Shown here: positions 18,989 to 28,072 of the stretch, piece by piece | How the letters are laid out: every line of letters begins with the position of its first letter | How positions within the stretch are numbered: position 1 is the stretch's first letter | Notes under the pieces: model-generated | Database searches by the model: none | The model's input: the letters and a program-made list of their open reading frames with translations, nothing else | What the model was told of the DNA's origin: nothing | Source of the DNA: Lachnospiraceae bacterium | GTDB taxonomy: Bacteria > Bacillota > Clostridia > Lachnospirales > Lachnospiraceae | NCBI GenBank assembly: GCA_022788085.1 | Contig: JALEWA010000109.1 | Location: forward strand, 1-64,000 | Reading direction: 5' to 3' | DNA: 64,000 nt | Program-made: the position numbers and the translations under genes

Positions 18989-19942
18989 ATGGCAGAAGAA
19001 AAGAAGGGTTTTTTTGCACGACTCAAAAGCGGTTTGACTAAGACAAGAGATAACATTGTTTCCGGTATCGATGCAGTATTTCATGGAGCCTCTGAAATTG
19101 ACGAGGATTTCTATGAAGAACTTGAGGAAACACTCATTATGGGTGATATCGGAGTGAATGCGACAAATGATATCATGGAACGCATGAAGGCGGCAGTAAA
19201 GGAAAAACACTTAAAACAACCGTCAGAGTGTAAGAAGCTTCTTGTAGAGAGTATTAAGGAACAAATGCGGGTAGGCGAAACTGCCTATGAATTTGAAAAC
19301 AGACAGTCTGTTATTTTTATCATTGGTGTAAATGGTGTTGGGAAGACTACCTCTGTCGGCAAGCTCGCAGGTATTCTAAAAGGACAGGGGAAAAAGGTAT
19401 TAATTGCAGCAGCCGATACCTTTAGGGCAGCGGCAGGAGAACAACTTGCAGAATGGGCAAACCGCGCAGGAGTTGACATGGTTGGCGGCAAGGATGGTGC
19501 TGACCCGGCATCTGTGATCTATGATGCGGTAAATGCTGCAAAAGCAAGAAATGTTGATGTACTAATTTGTGATACTGCAGGAAGACTCCATAACAAGAAG
19601 AACCTCATGGAAGAACTTAAGAAGATGAATCGAATTATTGACAGGGAATTTCCTGATGCATATCGTGAGAATCTGATTGTTCTTGATGGCACTACAGGGC
19701 AGAATGCATTATCACAGGCAAGGGAATTTGGTGAAGTGGCAGACTTGACAGGAATCATATTGACTAAAATGGACGGTACTGCCAAGGGAGGAATCGCTGT
19801 TGCAATTCAATCGGAACTGAATGTCCCTGTAAAATATATAGGAGTTGGCGAGACGATTGAAGATTTACAGAAGTTTGATGTAGATGAATTCGTAAATGCC
19901 TTGTTTGACATTAAGCCGGAAGAAGAGGCAGAAGAAGCTTAA
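18989..19942 (+). CDS. ftsY: Signal recognition particle receptor FtsY
   Basis: This GTPase docks SRP-ribosome complexes at the membrane and works with Ffh, encoded about 3.6 kb downstream. The N domain is followed by the G domain with P-loop GVNGVGKTT, DTAGR and TKMDGTAKGG motifs. The acidic A domain is very short. The start is uncertain: the ATG at 18989 is 13 nt from AGGAG, whereas an in-frame GTG at 18980 is 4 nt away. Confidence 0.94.
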   Translation: MAEEKKGFFARLKSGLTKTRDNIVSGIDAVFHGASEIDEDFYEELEETLIMGDIGVNATNDIMERMKAAVKEKHLKQPSECKKLLVESIKEQMRVGETAYEFENRQSVIFIIGVNGVGKTTSVGKLAGILKGQGKKVLIAAADTFRAAAGEQLAEWANRAGVDMVGGKDGADPASVIYDAVNAAKARNVDVLICDTAGRLHNKKNLMEELKKMNRIIDREFPDAYRENLIVLDGTTGQNALSQAREFGEVADLTGIILTKMDGTAKGGIAVAIQSELNVPVKYIGVGETIEDLQKFDVDEFVNALFDIKPEEEAEEA

Positions 19943-19998
19943 AAATATTACATGTATAAATGAAAGAAACGGGTACATGATAGATAAGGAGAATGGCT

Positions 19999-21219
19999 AT
20001 GGCAGATATGTTAACATTAGAGAAATTTGAAGAAGCATCTGAAATTGTCAGAAAGGTTACTTCTGAAACAAAGTTGATTTACAGTGAATTCTTAAGTAAC
20101 CAGACAGGAAACAAGGTTTATCTGAAACCGGAAAATATGCAGCTTACAGGTGCATATAAATTGAGAGGAGCATACTACAAGATTAGTACCCTGTCACCGG
20201 AAGAACGCGAAAAAGGACTGATTACGGCATCAGCAGGGAATCATGCGCAGGGCGTTGCATATGCAGCAAAGAAATATGGCGTGAAGGCTGTTATCGTAAT
20301 GCCAACTACAACACCGCTTATGAAAGTGAATAGAACAAAGAGTTATGGCGCAGAGGTAGTTTTAAAGGGCGATGTTTATGATGAAGCATGTGAATATGCT
20401 TATCAGCTGGCAGAAGAAAATGGATATACTTTTATTCATCCTTTTGATGACCCGGCTGTGGCAACAGGACAGGGAACGATTGCAATGGAAATCTTTAAGG
20501 AGCTTCCTCTTGTTGATATTATTCTTGTTCCGATTGGCGGAGGCGGACTTGCAACAGGTGTTTCTACTCTTGCAAAGCTTTTAAACCCAAAGATAAAGGT
20601 AATAGGTGTAGAACCGGCAGGAGCCAATTGTATGCAGGAATCCTTGAAAAAGGGTGAGGTTGTAACACTTCCGGGTGTAAATACAATCGCAGATGGTACA
20701 GCTGTAAAGACACCGGGTAAGAATATTTTTCCTTACATTAAACAGAACCTGGATGATATTATTACGGTACCGGATGAGGATTTGGTCGTATCTTTCCTTG
20801 ATATCGTAGAAAATCATAAGATGATTGTAGAAAATTCAGGACTCCTTACGGTTGCCGCTTTGAGATATCTGAATGAGAAGAATAAGAGAATTGTTTCAAT
20901 TCTTAGTGGTGGAAATATGGACATTATCACGATGTCATCAGTGGTACAGCAGGGATTGATTTTCAGAGATAGAATCGTTACTGTTTCTGTATTGCTTCCG
21001 GATAAGCCGGGTGAGTTGAGTAAGGTTTCTGATGTCATAGCCAGAGAAAACGGAAATGTTATCAAGCTTGAACATAACCAGTTTGTTTCTATCAATAGAA
21101 ATGCAGCGGTAGAGCTCCGCATTACGCTGGAAACCTTTGGCACAGATCATAAGAACCAGATTATTAAGGCTCTTGAGGAAAATGGATATCAGCCAAGACA
21201 GGTAAGGACAAATATCTAA
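19999..21219 (+). CDS. ilvA: Threonine ammonia-lyase with C-terminal ACT domain
   Basis: This PLP enzyme deaminates threonine to 2-oxobutyrate, feeding isoleucine synthesis or threonine catabolism. The PLP lysine is in GAYKLRGA (K54), and the phosphate-binding loop is IGGGGLATG. A single ACT-like domain occupies the last 75 residues (VSVLLPDKPGELSKVSDVI). This 406-aa architecture, with one ACT domain, differs from E. coli IlvA. ATG 19999 has AAGGAG 7 nt upstream; the ATG at 19993 is too close to it. Confidence 0.92.
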   Translation: MADMLTLEKFEEASEIVRKVTSETKLIYSEFLSNQTGNKVYLKPENMQLTGAYKLRGAYYKISTLSPEEREKGLITASAGNHAQGVAYAAKKYGVKAVIVMPTTTPLMKVNRTKSYGAEVVLKGDVYDEACEYAYQLAEENGYTFIHPFDDPAVATGQGTIAMEIFKELPLVDIILVPIGGGGLATGVSTLAKLLNPKIKVIGVEPAGANCMQESLKKGEVVTLPGVNTIADGTAVKTPGKNIFPYIKQNLDDIITVPDEDLVVSFLDIVENHKMIVENSGLLTVAALRYLNEKNKRIVSILSGGNMDIITMSSVVQQGLIFRDRIVTVSVLLPDKPGELSKVSDVIARENGNVIKLEHNQFVSINRNAAVELRITLETFGTDHKNQIIKALEENGYQPRQVRTNI

Positions 21220-21231
21220 CAGAGGTATTTT

Positions 21232-22113
21232 ATGAAGATTTTGGCTAAAAAAACGAAAAGTTTGATAAAGAGGATCAAGAACTATTGTCTGATCACGGTT
21301 GCAGCTTTTATTTATGCGATTGCGATCAGTTTGTTTCTGGATCCGAATAATATAGCGCCGGGAGGAATCACCGGCGTTGCTATTTTGATAAACAGATTTA
21401 TTGCTATTCCGGTCGGAACATTGAATCTTATATTGAATATTCCAATTGTTTTGCTGGGATTGTGGAAATTCGGATACCGGTTTATTATTTCGACTATGTA
21501 TGCGCTCGGAATGGTAACAATCTTTACGAATATGCTTTCGCCTTTTGGTGCTGTGACGGATGATTTATTGATTGCTTCCGTGCTTGGAGGATGTTTTATT
21601 GCAATAGCGCTTGCAATGATATTCAAGGCAGGTGCGACAACCGGAGGTACAGACATCATTGTAAAAGTGCTCCGGTTAAAATGGAAACACATTAAGACGA
21701 ATATTCTGTTTCTTGCAATGGATGCATTAGTTATTCTTGCTTCGTGGGTGGTGTTTAGAGACATGACAGTAGCTTTCTATGCCGGTGTTGCCGTTGTAAT
21801 TGATTCTGTTGTTATGGATTACTGTTTGTATGGACCGGATGAAGCAAAACTGATTTATATTATCAGTATGCATCCGGAAAAAATAAAGAAACGTATTCTG
21901 GAAGAACTTGATATTACAGCAACTGTCATGAAAGGAAGAGGCGCATATTCCGGTGATGAGAGGGAAGTGCTCATGGTAGTCATGAGAAAGCAGATGGCTC
22001 CGCAGGTGGAAGAAATCGTAAAGGAAGAAGACAGAAATGCCTTTATGATTGTATCATCTGCGAGTGAGATTTTTGGCGAAGGCTATAAGGATATCATGAG
22101 AGAAAGAATATAG
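21232..22113 (+). CDS. YitT family membrane protein (DUF161/DUF2179)
   Basis: This 293-aa integral membrane protein has about five or six hydrophobic helices in its first 190 residues. FLDPNNIAPGGITGVAILI is the typical DUF161 start, and a GATTGGTDII motif is present. The soluble C-terminal DUF2179 domain (about 205-290) contains GRGAYSGDEREVLMVV. The family function is not established. It starts 12 nt after ilvA and ends at a strong terminator. Confidence 0.9.
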   Translation: MKILAKKTKSLIKRIKNYCLITVAAFIYAIAISLFLDPNNIAPGGITGVAILINRFIAIPVGTLNLILNIPIVLLGLWKFGYRFIISTMYALGMVTIFTNMLSPFGAVTDDLLIASVLGGCFIAIALAMIFKAGATTGGTDIIVKVLRLKWKHIKTNILFLAMDALVILASWVVFRDMTVAFYAGVAVVIDSVVMDYCLYGPDEAKLIYIISMHPEKIKKRILEELDITATVMKGRGAYSGDEREVLMVVMRKQMAPQVEEIVKEEDRNAFMIVSSASEIFGEGYKDIMRERI

Positions 22114-22125
22114 GCATATAAAAAT

Positions 22126-22168
22126 AATAAGGGTGTCAAGAAAAAATACTTGACACCCTTATTGTCTT
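22126..22168 (+). terminator. Strong terminator after yitT
   Basis: A perfect 15-bp stem (22126-22140 with 22149-22163) is followed by a modest T tract. The 3' arm contains the -35 of the next promoter. Confidence 0.88.
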
Positions 22169-22178
22169 ATAGTATTCT
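22150..22178 (+). promoter_or_regulatory. Sigma-A promoter embedded in the yitT terminator
   Basis: TTGACA (22150-22155) inside the terminator 3' arm, a 17-nt spacer and TATTCT (22173-22178) are positioned to drive ylxM-ffh. Confidence 0.6.
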
Positions 22179-22236
22179 AATAGAGTCGCGTGATATGTAG
22201 GAACATATTATGTGCTTCATAACCGGAGGATGAATC

Positions 22237-22587
22237 ATGAAAACAGATAATATTGCAAAGGAAGCATTTTCCATAGAGAAGCTTGAGTGGAAAGGGATGC
22301 TTTACGACTTTTATGGTGAACTGTTAACAGAGCATCAGAAGAAAATATACGAGAATGCAGTATTTGATGATTTGTCATTAAGTGAGATTGCCGAAGAACA
22401 GGGAATCAGCAGACAAGGAGTCCATGATATTCTGAAGCGTTGTGATAAGATTTTGGCAGAATACGAGAAGAAGCTTCATCTGGTAGAGAAATTTGCAAAG
22501 ATTAAGCAGATGGCACAGGAAATCAACACGTTAACAGACGATAAGAAGATTAAAAAATTGTCCGATGAAATTATAGAGGAGCTTTAA
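22237..22587 (+). CDS. ylxM: YlxM/p13-like helix-turn-helix protein
   Basis: This 116-aa protein has a sigma-70 region-4-like HTH ([23 protein letters not shown], residues about 48-70). The YlxM family is regularly encoded just before ffh, as here (3 nt). It has been linked to SRP function in streptococci. A GGAGG site precedes the ATG. Confidence 0.9.
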   Translation: MKTDNIAKEAFSIEKLEWKGMLYDFYGELLTEHQKKIYENAVFDDLSLSEIAEEQGISRQGVHDILKRCDKILAEYEKKLHLVEKFAKIKQMAQEINTLTDDKKIKKLSDEIIEEL

Positions 22588-22590
22588 AGA

Positions 22591-23946
22591 ATGGCATTTG
22601 AGAGCTTAACCGATAAACTGCAGAATGTATTTAAAAGCTTAAGGAGCAAGGGACGTCTTACAGAAGCAGATGTTAAGGCTGCCTTGAAGGAAGTTAAGAT
22701 GGCTTTGTTAGAAGCTGATGTTAATTTCAAGGTTGTTAAGCAGTTTGTAAAATCAGTAGAAGAACGTGCAATCGGTTCCGATGTTATGAATGGGTTGAAT
22801 CCGGGACAGATGGTAATTAAGATTGTTAATGAAGAAATGATCAATCTTATGGGCTCCGAGACAACAGAGCTCGCTTTGCAACCGGGAAAAGCAACTACCG
22901 TAATTATGATGTGCGGTCTTCAGGGTGCAGGTAAAACAACGGCGGCAGCAAAAATTGCCGGAAAGCTTAAGCTTAAAGGGAAGAAGCCATTGCTGGTTGC
23001 CTGTGATATTTACAGACCGGCAGCGATTGACCAGTTATCTGTTAATGCCCAGAAGCAGCAGGTTGATTTCTTCTCCATGGGAACGAATCATAAGCCTGTT
23101 GATATTGCGAAGGCAGGTCTTGAACATGCAGCTAAGAATAACAACAATGTTGTAATTATAGATACAGCCGGACGACTTCATATTGATGAAGATATGATGG
23201 CTGAATTACAGGAAATCAAAGCAAATATTGAAGTTCATCAGTCTTTATTGGTAGTGGATGCCATGACAGGACAGGATGCTGTTAATGTAGCGAAGGAATT
23301 TGACGAAAAGGTTGGCATAGATGGTGTGATTCTGTCCAAGATGGACGGTGATACACGAGGCGGTGCTGCACTTTCTGTTAAGGCAGTTACCGGAAAACCA
23401 ATTCTTTATGTTAGTACAGGAGAAAAGCTGTCAGATATAGAACAGTTCTATCCTGATAGAATGGCAAACAGAATTCTTGGCATGGGCGATGTGCTTACCT
23501 TGATTGATAAGGTGGCAGAAGCAAATCTGGATATGGATGCCGATAAAGAGAAGGAAATGGCTGCCCGTTTGAAAAAGGGTAAGTTTGACTTCGAGGATTA
23601 TCTGGAAAGCATGAACCAGATGAAGAAGCTGGGAGGACTTTCAAGTATCTTGGGAATGATGCCGGGAATGGGAGTCAAGGCAAGTGATTTGGAGTCAGCA
23701 ATTGACGAGAAACAGCTTGCAAGGATGGAAGCAATCGTCTTATCTATGACTCCTGCTGAAAGAAAAGATCCAAAGCTTTTGAACCCGAGCAGAAAGCATA
23801 GAATTGCGAAGGGTGCAGGCGTAGATATTGCGGTTGTGAATCGTTTTATTAAGCAATTCGAGCAATCACAGAAAATGATGAAGCAGCTTCCTGGAATGAT
23901 GGGTGGTTTTGGTGGAAAAAGAGGAAGATTTAAATTCCCGTTTTAA
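22591..23946 (+). CDS. ffh: Signal recognition particle protein Ffh
   Basis: This 451-aa SRP54 homologue binds SRP RNA and signal sequences of nascent chains. The NG domain has P-loop GLQGAGKTT, DTAGRLHID and SKMDGDTRGG. The methionine-rich M domain occupies the last 150 residues and ends MMKQLPGMMGGFGGKRGRFKFPF. It is coupled with ylxM and followed by rpsP under its own promoter. Confidence 0.97.
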   Translation: MAFESLTDKLQNVFKSLRSKGRLTEADVKAALKEVKMALLEADVNFKVVKQFVKSVEERAIGSDVMNGLNPGQMVIKIVNEEMINLMGSETTELALQPGKATTVIMMCGLQGAGKTTAAAKIAGKLKLKGKKPLLVACDIYRPAAIDQLSVNAQKQQVDFFSMGTNHKPVDIAKAGLEHAAKNNNNVVIIDTAGRLHIDEDMMAELQEIKANIEVHQSLLVVDAMTGQDAVNVAKEFDEKVGIDGVILSKMDGDTRGGAALSVKAVTGKPILYVSTGEKLSDIEQFYPDRMANRILGMGDVLTLIDKVAEANLDMDADKEKEMAARLKKGKFDFEDYLESMNQMKKLGGLSSILGMMPGMGVKASDLESAIDEKQLARMEAIVLSMTPAERKDPKLLNPSRKHRIAKGAGVDIAVVNRFIKQFEQSQKMMKQLPGMMGGFGGKRGRFKFPF

Positions 23947-23974
23947 TGTGTGCACAAACGTATTCATATCGGTT

Positions 23975-24002
23975 TTGACTGAGAAGTACGTTTGAATATA
24001 AA
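23975..24002 (+). promoter_or_regulatory. Sigma-A promoter of rpsP operon
   Basis: TTGACT (23975-23980), a 16-nt spacer and TATAAA (23997-24002) are present. An 8-bp inverted repeat CAAACGTA/TACGTTTG (23955-23962 with 23987-23994) brackets the -35. Confidence 0.6.
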
Positions 24003-24036
24003 TAATATTTTAAGAAAGAATATGAGGTAAAGAAAA

Positions 24037-24282
24037 ATGGCAGTAAAAATCAGATTAAGAAGAATGGGTCAGAAGAAAGCTCCTATTTATAGAATCATCG
24101 TAGCTGATTCAAGATCTCCCAGAGATGGAAAGTGTATCGATGAAATCGGAACTTACAACCCAAACACAGATCCTAGTGAATTCAAAGTAGACGAAGAAGC
24201 AGCAAAGAAGTGGTTAGCTAATGGTGCTCAGCCAACAGAAGTAGTTTCCAAGATCTTTAAGTTAGCTGGTATCGAGAAATAA
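24037..24282 (+). CDS. rpsP: 30S ribosomal protein S16
   Basis: This 81-aa protein has the family N-terminus [31 protein letters not shown]. It is needed for early 30S assembly. It opens the rpsP-khpA-rimM-trmD-rplS block, the usual Bacillota order. Confidence 0.97.
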   Translation: MAVKIRLRRMGQKKAPIYRIIVADSRSPRDGKCIDEIGTYNPNTDPSEFKVDEEAAKKWLANGAQPTEVVSKIFKLAGIEK

Positions 24283-24311
24283 GATAAGGGAACTCTCTTG
24301 GAGGTGTGAGT

Positions 24312-24539
24312 ATGAAGGAGTTAGTTGAGGTAATTGCAAAGGCTCTAGTAGACAATCCAGATGAGGTTGTAGTAACAGAGAAGGGAAGCGGTAAAAATAT
24401 TACAGTGGAACTTCATGTTGCACCAGCAGATATGGGTAAGGTTATTGGCAAGCAGGGAAGAATTGCAAAGGCAATCCGTTCCGTTGTCAAGGCAGCATCA
24501 TCCAAAGAAAATATCAAGGTAGATGTTGAAATTGTGTAA
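24312..24539 (+). CDS. khpA: KH-domain RNA-binding protein KhpA
   Basis: This 75-aa single KH domain protein carries the GKVIGKQGRIAKAIR GxxG loop. In streptococci and other Bacillota, KhpA pairs with KhpB/EloR and influences cell elongation and RNA stability. ATG 24312 has GGAGG 7 nt upstream. It is co-transcribed with rpsP. Confidence 0.93.
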   Translation: MKELVEVIAKALVDNPDEVVVTEKGSGKNITVELHVAPADMGKVIGKQGRIAKAIRSVVKAASSKENIKVDVEIV

Positions 24540-24544
24540 AAATA

Positions 24545-24580
24545 CAGGGGCGTTCTTATAAGGACTCCCCTTCTTTTTCT
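24545..24580 (+). terminator. Hairpin/terminator between khpA and rimM
   Basis: The AGGGG/CCCCT outer stem with an inner imperfect pairing is followed by a T-rich stretch. rimM begins only about 15 nt later, so partial read-through is likely. Confidence 0.65.
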
Positions 24581-24594
24581 TTTATGGAGGACGA

Positions 24595-25104
24595 ATGGAC
24601 GAATTATTACAGGTGGGAATTATTACGCAGACACATGGAATTCGTGGTGAAGTAAAGGTTTTCCCTACAACAGATGATGTAAAGCGTTTCAAAAAGCTCA
24701 AGGAAACGATTCTTGACACAGGTAAGGAAAAGATAACTCTTGAAATTGAGAGCGTAAAGTTCTTCAAACAGTTTGTTATTTTGAAATTCAAGGGTTTTGA
24801 TAATATAAATGATATAGAAAAATATAAAAATAAGAGTCTCTATGTAACAAGGGAAAATGCTGTCAGACTTCGGAGAAATGAGTATTTTATAGCAGATTTA
24901 ATGGATTTAGAAGTTTTTGATGAGGAAGACAAAAGACTGGGAACACTTGTTGATGTCATGCAGACAGGGGCCAATGATGTTTATGTGATCAATATGACAG
25001 ACGGCACGGAATTATTACTTCCTGCAATTAAGGAATGCATTCTTTCTGTTGATATCGAAGCAAGAAAGATGGTTGTTCACATTTTGGATGGATTATTAGA
25101 TTAG
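24595..25104 (+). CDS. rimM: Ribosome maturation factor RimM
   Basis: This 169-aa factor acts in 30S head assembly and binds S19. The N-terminal beta-barrel ([22 protein letters not shown]) and the C-terminal PRC-barrel ([12 protein letters not shown] to [11 protein letters not shown]) are both complete. A GGAGG site precedes the ATG. trmD follows closely. Confidence 0.95.
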   Translation: MDELLQVGIITQTHGIRGEVKVFPTTDDVKRFKKLKETILDTGKEKITLEIESVKFFKQFVILKFKGFDNINDIEKYKNKSLYVTRENAVRLRRNEYFIADLMDLEVFDEEDKRLGTLVDVMQTGANDVYVINMTDGTELLLPAIKECILSVDIEARKMVVHILDGLLD

Positions 25105-25123
25105 TGGAAGGATACGGTAATTT

Positions 25124-25924
25124 ATGCATTTTCATGTGCTGACATTGTTCCCTGATATGATTATGCAGGGACTATCGGAAAGTATTATAGGCAGGGCAAC
25201 GCAGAATGGATATATTGATATAGAGGCAATAAACATTCGTGATTATACGCTTAATAAGCATAAGAGAGTAGATGATTATACCTATGGTGGCGGTGCTGGA
25301 ATGTTGATGCAGGCACAGCCGGTCTATGATGCTTATCTGGCAGTGGAGGAGCGTATACAGGAGAGAAGAACAAGCGAGGGATTACAGAGACACGATAAAA
25401 AAACAAAAGTAATCTATGTAACGCCACAAGGAGAGGTTTTTAGTCAGAAAAAAGCGGTGGAATTGTCAAAAGAAGAGGATTTAATCTTCTTATGTGGTCA
25501 TTATGAAGGAATTGATGAGCGTGTGCTAGAGGAAATCGTAACGGATTATATTTCGATTGGAGATTATGTTCTTACGGGTGGTGAGCTTCCGGCAATGGTT
25601 ATGATAGATACCATATCAAGGCTTGTCCCTGGGGTGCTGAATAATGATGAATCAGCGCTCACAGAGTCACATGCGGATGGCTTATTAGAGTATCCCCAAT
25701 ACTCAAGACCGGAGGTATGGCATGACAAGAAGGTACCGGAAGTACTTTTAAGTGGTCATCATGCCAATATTGCAAAATGGCGATTAGAACAGGCAATACT
25801 TCGTACGAAGGAAAGAAGACCGGAAATGTATGAGGCATATATGCTGGCGCATCCACCAAGACCGGAAAAGAGAAGAAGAAGGAAAACAAATACTTCTTTG
25901 CAGGCAGAAAAAAAGATGGAATAA
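25124..25924 (+). CDS. trmD: tRNA (guanine-N1)-methyltransferase TrmD
   Basis: This 266-aa enzyme methylates G37 of tRNAs that read CNN codons, using SAM bound in a trefoil knot, and so prevents frameshifting. Signature motifs are DDYTYGGGAGMLMQ, LCGHYEGIDERV and ISIGDYVLTGGELPAM. The C-terminus is extended by a basic tail (RPEKRRRRKT). It lies between rimM and rplS as usual. Confidence 0.96.
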   Translation: MHFHVLTLFPDMIMQGLSESIIGRATQNGYIDIEAINIRDYTLNKHKRVDDYTYGGGAGMLMQAQPVYDAYLAVEERIQERRTSEGLQRHDKKTKVIYVTPQGEVFSQKKAVELSKEEDLIFLCGHYEGIDERVLEEIVTDYISIGDYVLTGGELPAMVMIDTISRLVPGVLNNDESALTESHADGLLEYPQYSRPEVWHDKKVPEVLLSGHHANIAKWRLEQAILRTKERRPEMYEAYMLAHPPRPEKRRRRKTNTSLQAEKKME

Positions 25925-25946
25925 AGATGGAATAAGTTAAAAATGC

Positions 25947-25975
25947 TTGCAAATAGAAGGATTATGTGATAAATT
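25947..25975 (+). promoter_or_regulatory. Extended -10 promoter before rplS
   Basis: TTGCAA (25947-25952), a 17-nt spacer and TAAATT (25970-25975) preceded by TGA (extended -10) would start a leader of about 75 nt before rplS. Ribosomal protein leaders upstream of L19 are known in Bacillota; whether this one is such an autoregulatory leader cannot be shown here. Confidence 0.5.
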
Positions 25976-26056
25976 ATTAATGTTGCGAAAAAAGAGATGG
26001 TCCTCTGGTACGAATAGAATGTATTAAGAACGTCGAGTGAATTAAGGAGGCAAACA

Positions 26057-26404
26057 ATGAACGAAATTATCAAGGAAATCGAGCAGGCACAGTTAAAGGA
26101 ATCTGTAGACAAGTTTAATGTAGGTGATACTGTAAAGGTATACGGAAAGATTAAGGAAGGAAACCGTGAAAGAGTTCAGGTTTTCGAAGGAACTGTTTTA
26201 AAAATTCAGGGTGGCAGTAACAGAGAGACTTTCACAGTAAGAAAGATTTCTAATGGTGTTGGTGTTGAGAAGACATGGCCTATGCATTCTCCTAACGTAG
26301 AGAAGGTTGAACTTGTAAGATCTGGTAAGGTTAGAAGAGCTAAGCTTAACTACTTAAGAGATCGTGTTGGTAAGAAGGCTAAGGTTAAGGAATTAGTTAA
26401 ATAA
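26057..26404 (+). CDS. rplS: 50S ribosomal protein L19
   Basis: This 115-aa protein sits at the 30S/50S interface. The family motif [22 protein letters not shown] is followed by [20 protein letters not shown] lies 7 nt upstream of the ATG. It ends the operon at a strong terminator. Confidence 0.97.
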   Translation: MNEIIKEIEQAQLKESVDKFNVGDTVKVYGKIKEGNRERVQVFEGTVLKIQGGSNRETFTVRKISNGVGVEKTWPMHSPNVEKVELVRSGKVRRAKLNYLRDRVGKKAKVKELVK

Positions 26405-26439
26405 TCGATTTAGCTATAGTTCATAGGAATGAGCATTAG

Positions 26440-26467
26440 AACGGAGTCCTTATTGGACTCCGTTTTT
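26440..26467 (+). terminator. Terminator after rplS
   Basis: A perfect 10-bp stem (26440-26449 with 26455-26464) and a TTATT loop are followed by T residues. Confidence 0.92.
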
Positions 26468-26473
26468 GCGTAC

Positions 26474-26502
26474 TTGATTTGAACACACATTTGGGGTATA
26501 AT
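26474..26502 (+). promoter_or_regulatory. Sigma-A promoter directly before lepB
   Basis: TTGATT (26474-26479), a 17-nt spacer and a perfect TATAAT (26497-26502) are present. The predicted start falls within a base or two of the first lepB ATG. Confidence 0.7.
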
Positions 26503-26509
26503 CAAGCAC

Positions 26510-27091
26510 ATGGGAAGAAGAAAAGGACTTACATTTTACCAAAAGAAGAAAAAATTGAATATGGTATTAATAAAAGAAATTGCAAGCTGGGTTTTCTGGA
26601 TTTTTGTGTCAGCTTTTCTTGCTGTAGTATTAGTATATTGTATTGGTATGAAGACAAGTGTTATTGGTTCTTCTATGGAACCGTGCCTATATAATGGTCA
26701 GGATATTTTCTTAAATAGATTGATTTATAGAGTTTCATCTCCAAAGGTAGGAGATGTTATCGTATTTCAGCCTAATGGAAATGAAAAGGCACACTATTAT
26801 GTGAAGCGTGTCGTTGCAGTACCGGGAGATACTTTATACATTAAGAATGGAATCTTGTATGTAAATGGTGAAACACAGGAAGACTATTTTAATGACAAAA
26901 TTGCAGAACCGGGACTTGCTGAGAATGAAATTATTCTTGGTGATGATGAATATTTTGTGATTGGAGATAATTGTAATAATAGTGAGGACAGCCGTTCTGC
27001 CAATATCGGTAATATTCAGAAAAAATATATTATTGGAAAGGCATGGTTCCGTATGGCGGCGCAGAATAGTGCACTTGGACTGATTGAGTAA
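26510..27091 (+). CDS. lepB: Signal peptidase I (first copy)
   Basis: This membrane-bound serine protease cleaves Sec signal peptides. One N-terminal membrane helix (about 22-45) follows a basic stretch. The catalytic Ser-55 is in IGSSMEP and the catalytic Lys-99 in YYVKRVVAVPGD; GDNCNNSEDSR is the box E equivalent. The 193-aa length is typical of Gram-positive SipS types. The start is unsure: ATG 26510 has no SD and sits at the predicted transcription start, while ATG 26561 (MVLIKEI) also lacks a clear SD. Confidence 0.9.
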   Translation: MGRRKGLTFYQKKKKLNMVLIKEIASWVFWIFVSAFLAVVLVYCIGMKTSVIGSSMEPCLYNGQDIFLNRLIYRVSSPKVGDVIVFQPNGNEKAHYYVKRVVAVPGDTLYIKNGILYVNGETQEDYFNDKIAEPGLAENEIILGDDEYFVIGDNCNNSEDSRSANIGNIQKKYIIGKAWFRMAAQNSALGLIE

Positions 27092-27115
27092 CAATCATAG
27101 ATATATAGATTATAG

Positions 27116-27146
27116 GTAACTATGAAGATACTGAATAGTTACAATT
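27116..27146 (+). repeat. Dispersed intergenic repeat, copy B
   Basis: A perfect 8-bp stem GTAACTAT/ATAGTTAC (27116-27123 with 27135-27142) encloses the 11-nt loop GAAGATACTGA. It is the clearest copy of the family that also occurs at 18930, 32189 and 47194. It precedes rbgA. Confidence 0.6.
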
Positions 27147-27188
27147 AGAGGTAGGAAAGAGAGCGGAAAGGAAAAGGTAAAGATAAAG

Positions 27189-28034
27189 ATGGCGAATTAT
27201 CAATGGTATCCCGGACATATGACGAAAGCAAAAAGAATGATGCAGGAGGATATCAAGCTAATCGACTTAGTTATAGAAGTGGTAGATGCACGTATCCCAT
27301 TAGGAAGCAGGAATCCTGACATTGACGAGCTTGGTGCGAATAAAGCAAGAATTGTTTTATTGAATAAATCAGATTTATCAGATACCCGACAAAATAAACT
27401 TTGGATGGAATATTTTACAAAACAGGGAATTCATGCGCTTGAGATTAATTCTAAGACTGGTGCAGGGATTAAGGCAATACAGGGTGTTGTGCAGGAAGCG
27501 TGTAAGGAGAAAATAGAACGTGATCGAAAACGTGGCATTATAAATAGGCCGGTAAGAGCAATGGTTGTGGGAATTCCAAACGTTGGAAAATCTACATTTA
27601 TTAATTCTTTTGCAGGAAAAGCATGTACAAAAACAGGAAATAAGCCGGGTGTTACCAAAGGAAAACAGTGGATTCGTCTTAATAAAGGTCTGGAGCTGTT
27701 AGATACTCCGGGTATTTTATGGCCAAAGTTTGAGGATCAGACGGTTGGTCTTCATTTGGCAATGATTGGTTCCATGAATGATGAAATCATACATTTGGAT
27801 GAACTTGCATATGAATTGATTAAATTTGTAACCAAAGAATATCCTGGTATTTTAAAGGCACGTTATGATATTGAGGAACAAGAGGATGCTTATGAAACCC
27901 TAAAGGCAATCTGTGTGAGCAGAAGATGCTACTTAAAGGGAGAGGAACTTGATATTATGAAAGCTTCGTCTTTACTTGTGGAAGATTTTAGAAGTGGAAG
28001 ACTTGGAAGAATTACGTTAGAGTTACTTCCTTAG
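27189..28034 (+). CDS. ylqF: Ribosome biogenesis GTPase RbgA (YlqF)
   Basis: This 281-aa circularly permuted GTPase acts in late 50S assembly. The G4 motif NKSD (residues 59-62) precedes G1 GIPNVGKST (about 127-135) and G3 DTPG (around 176). The N-terminus YQWYPGHMTKAKR is characteristic. It lies between two signal peptidase genes and upstream of rnhB, the same neighbourhood as in Bacillus (ylqF-rnhB). Confidence 0.95.
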   Translation: MANYQWYPGHMTKAKRMMQEDIKLIDLVIEVVDARIPLGSRNPDIDELGANKARIVLLNKSDLSDTRQNKLWMEYFTKQGIHALEINSKTGAGIKAIQGVVQEACKEKIERDRKRGIINRPVRAMVVGIPNVGKSTFINSFAGKACTKTGNKPGVTKGKQWIRLNKGLELLDTPGILWPKFEDQTVGLHLAMIGSMNDEIIHLDELAYELIKFVTKEYPGILKARYDIEEQEDAYETLKAICVSRRCYLKGEELDIMKASSLLVEDFRSGRLGRITLELLP

Positions 28035-28072
28035 AGATGATTAAACATGAAAAATAAATAGGGGAATACAAA

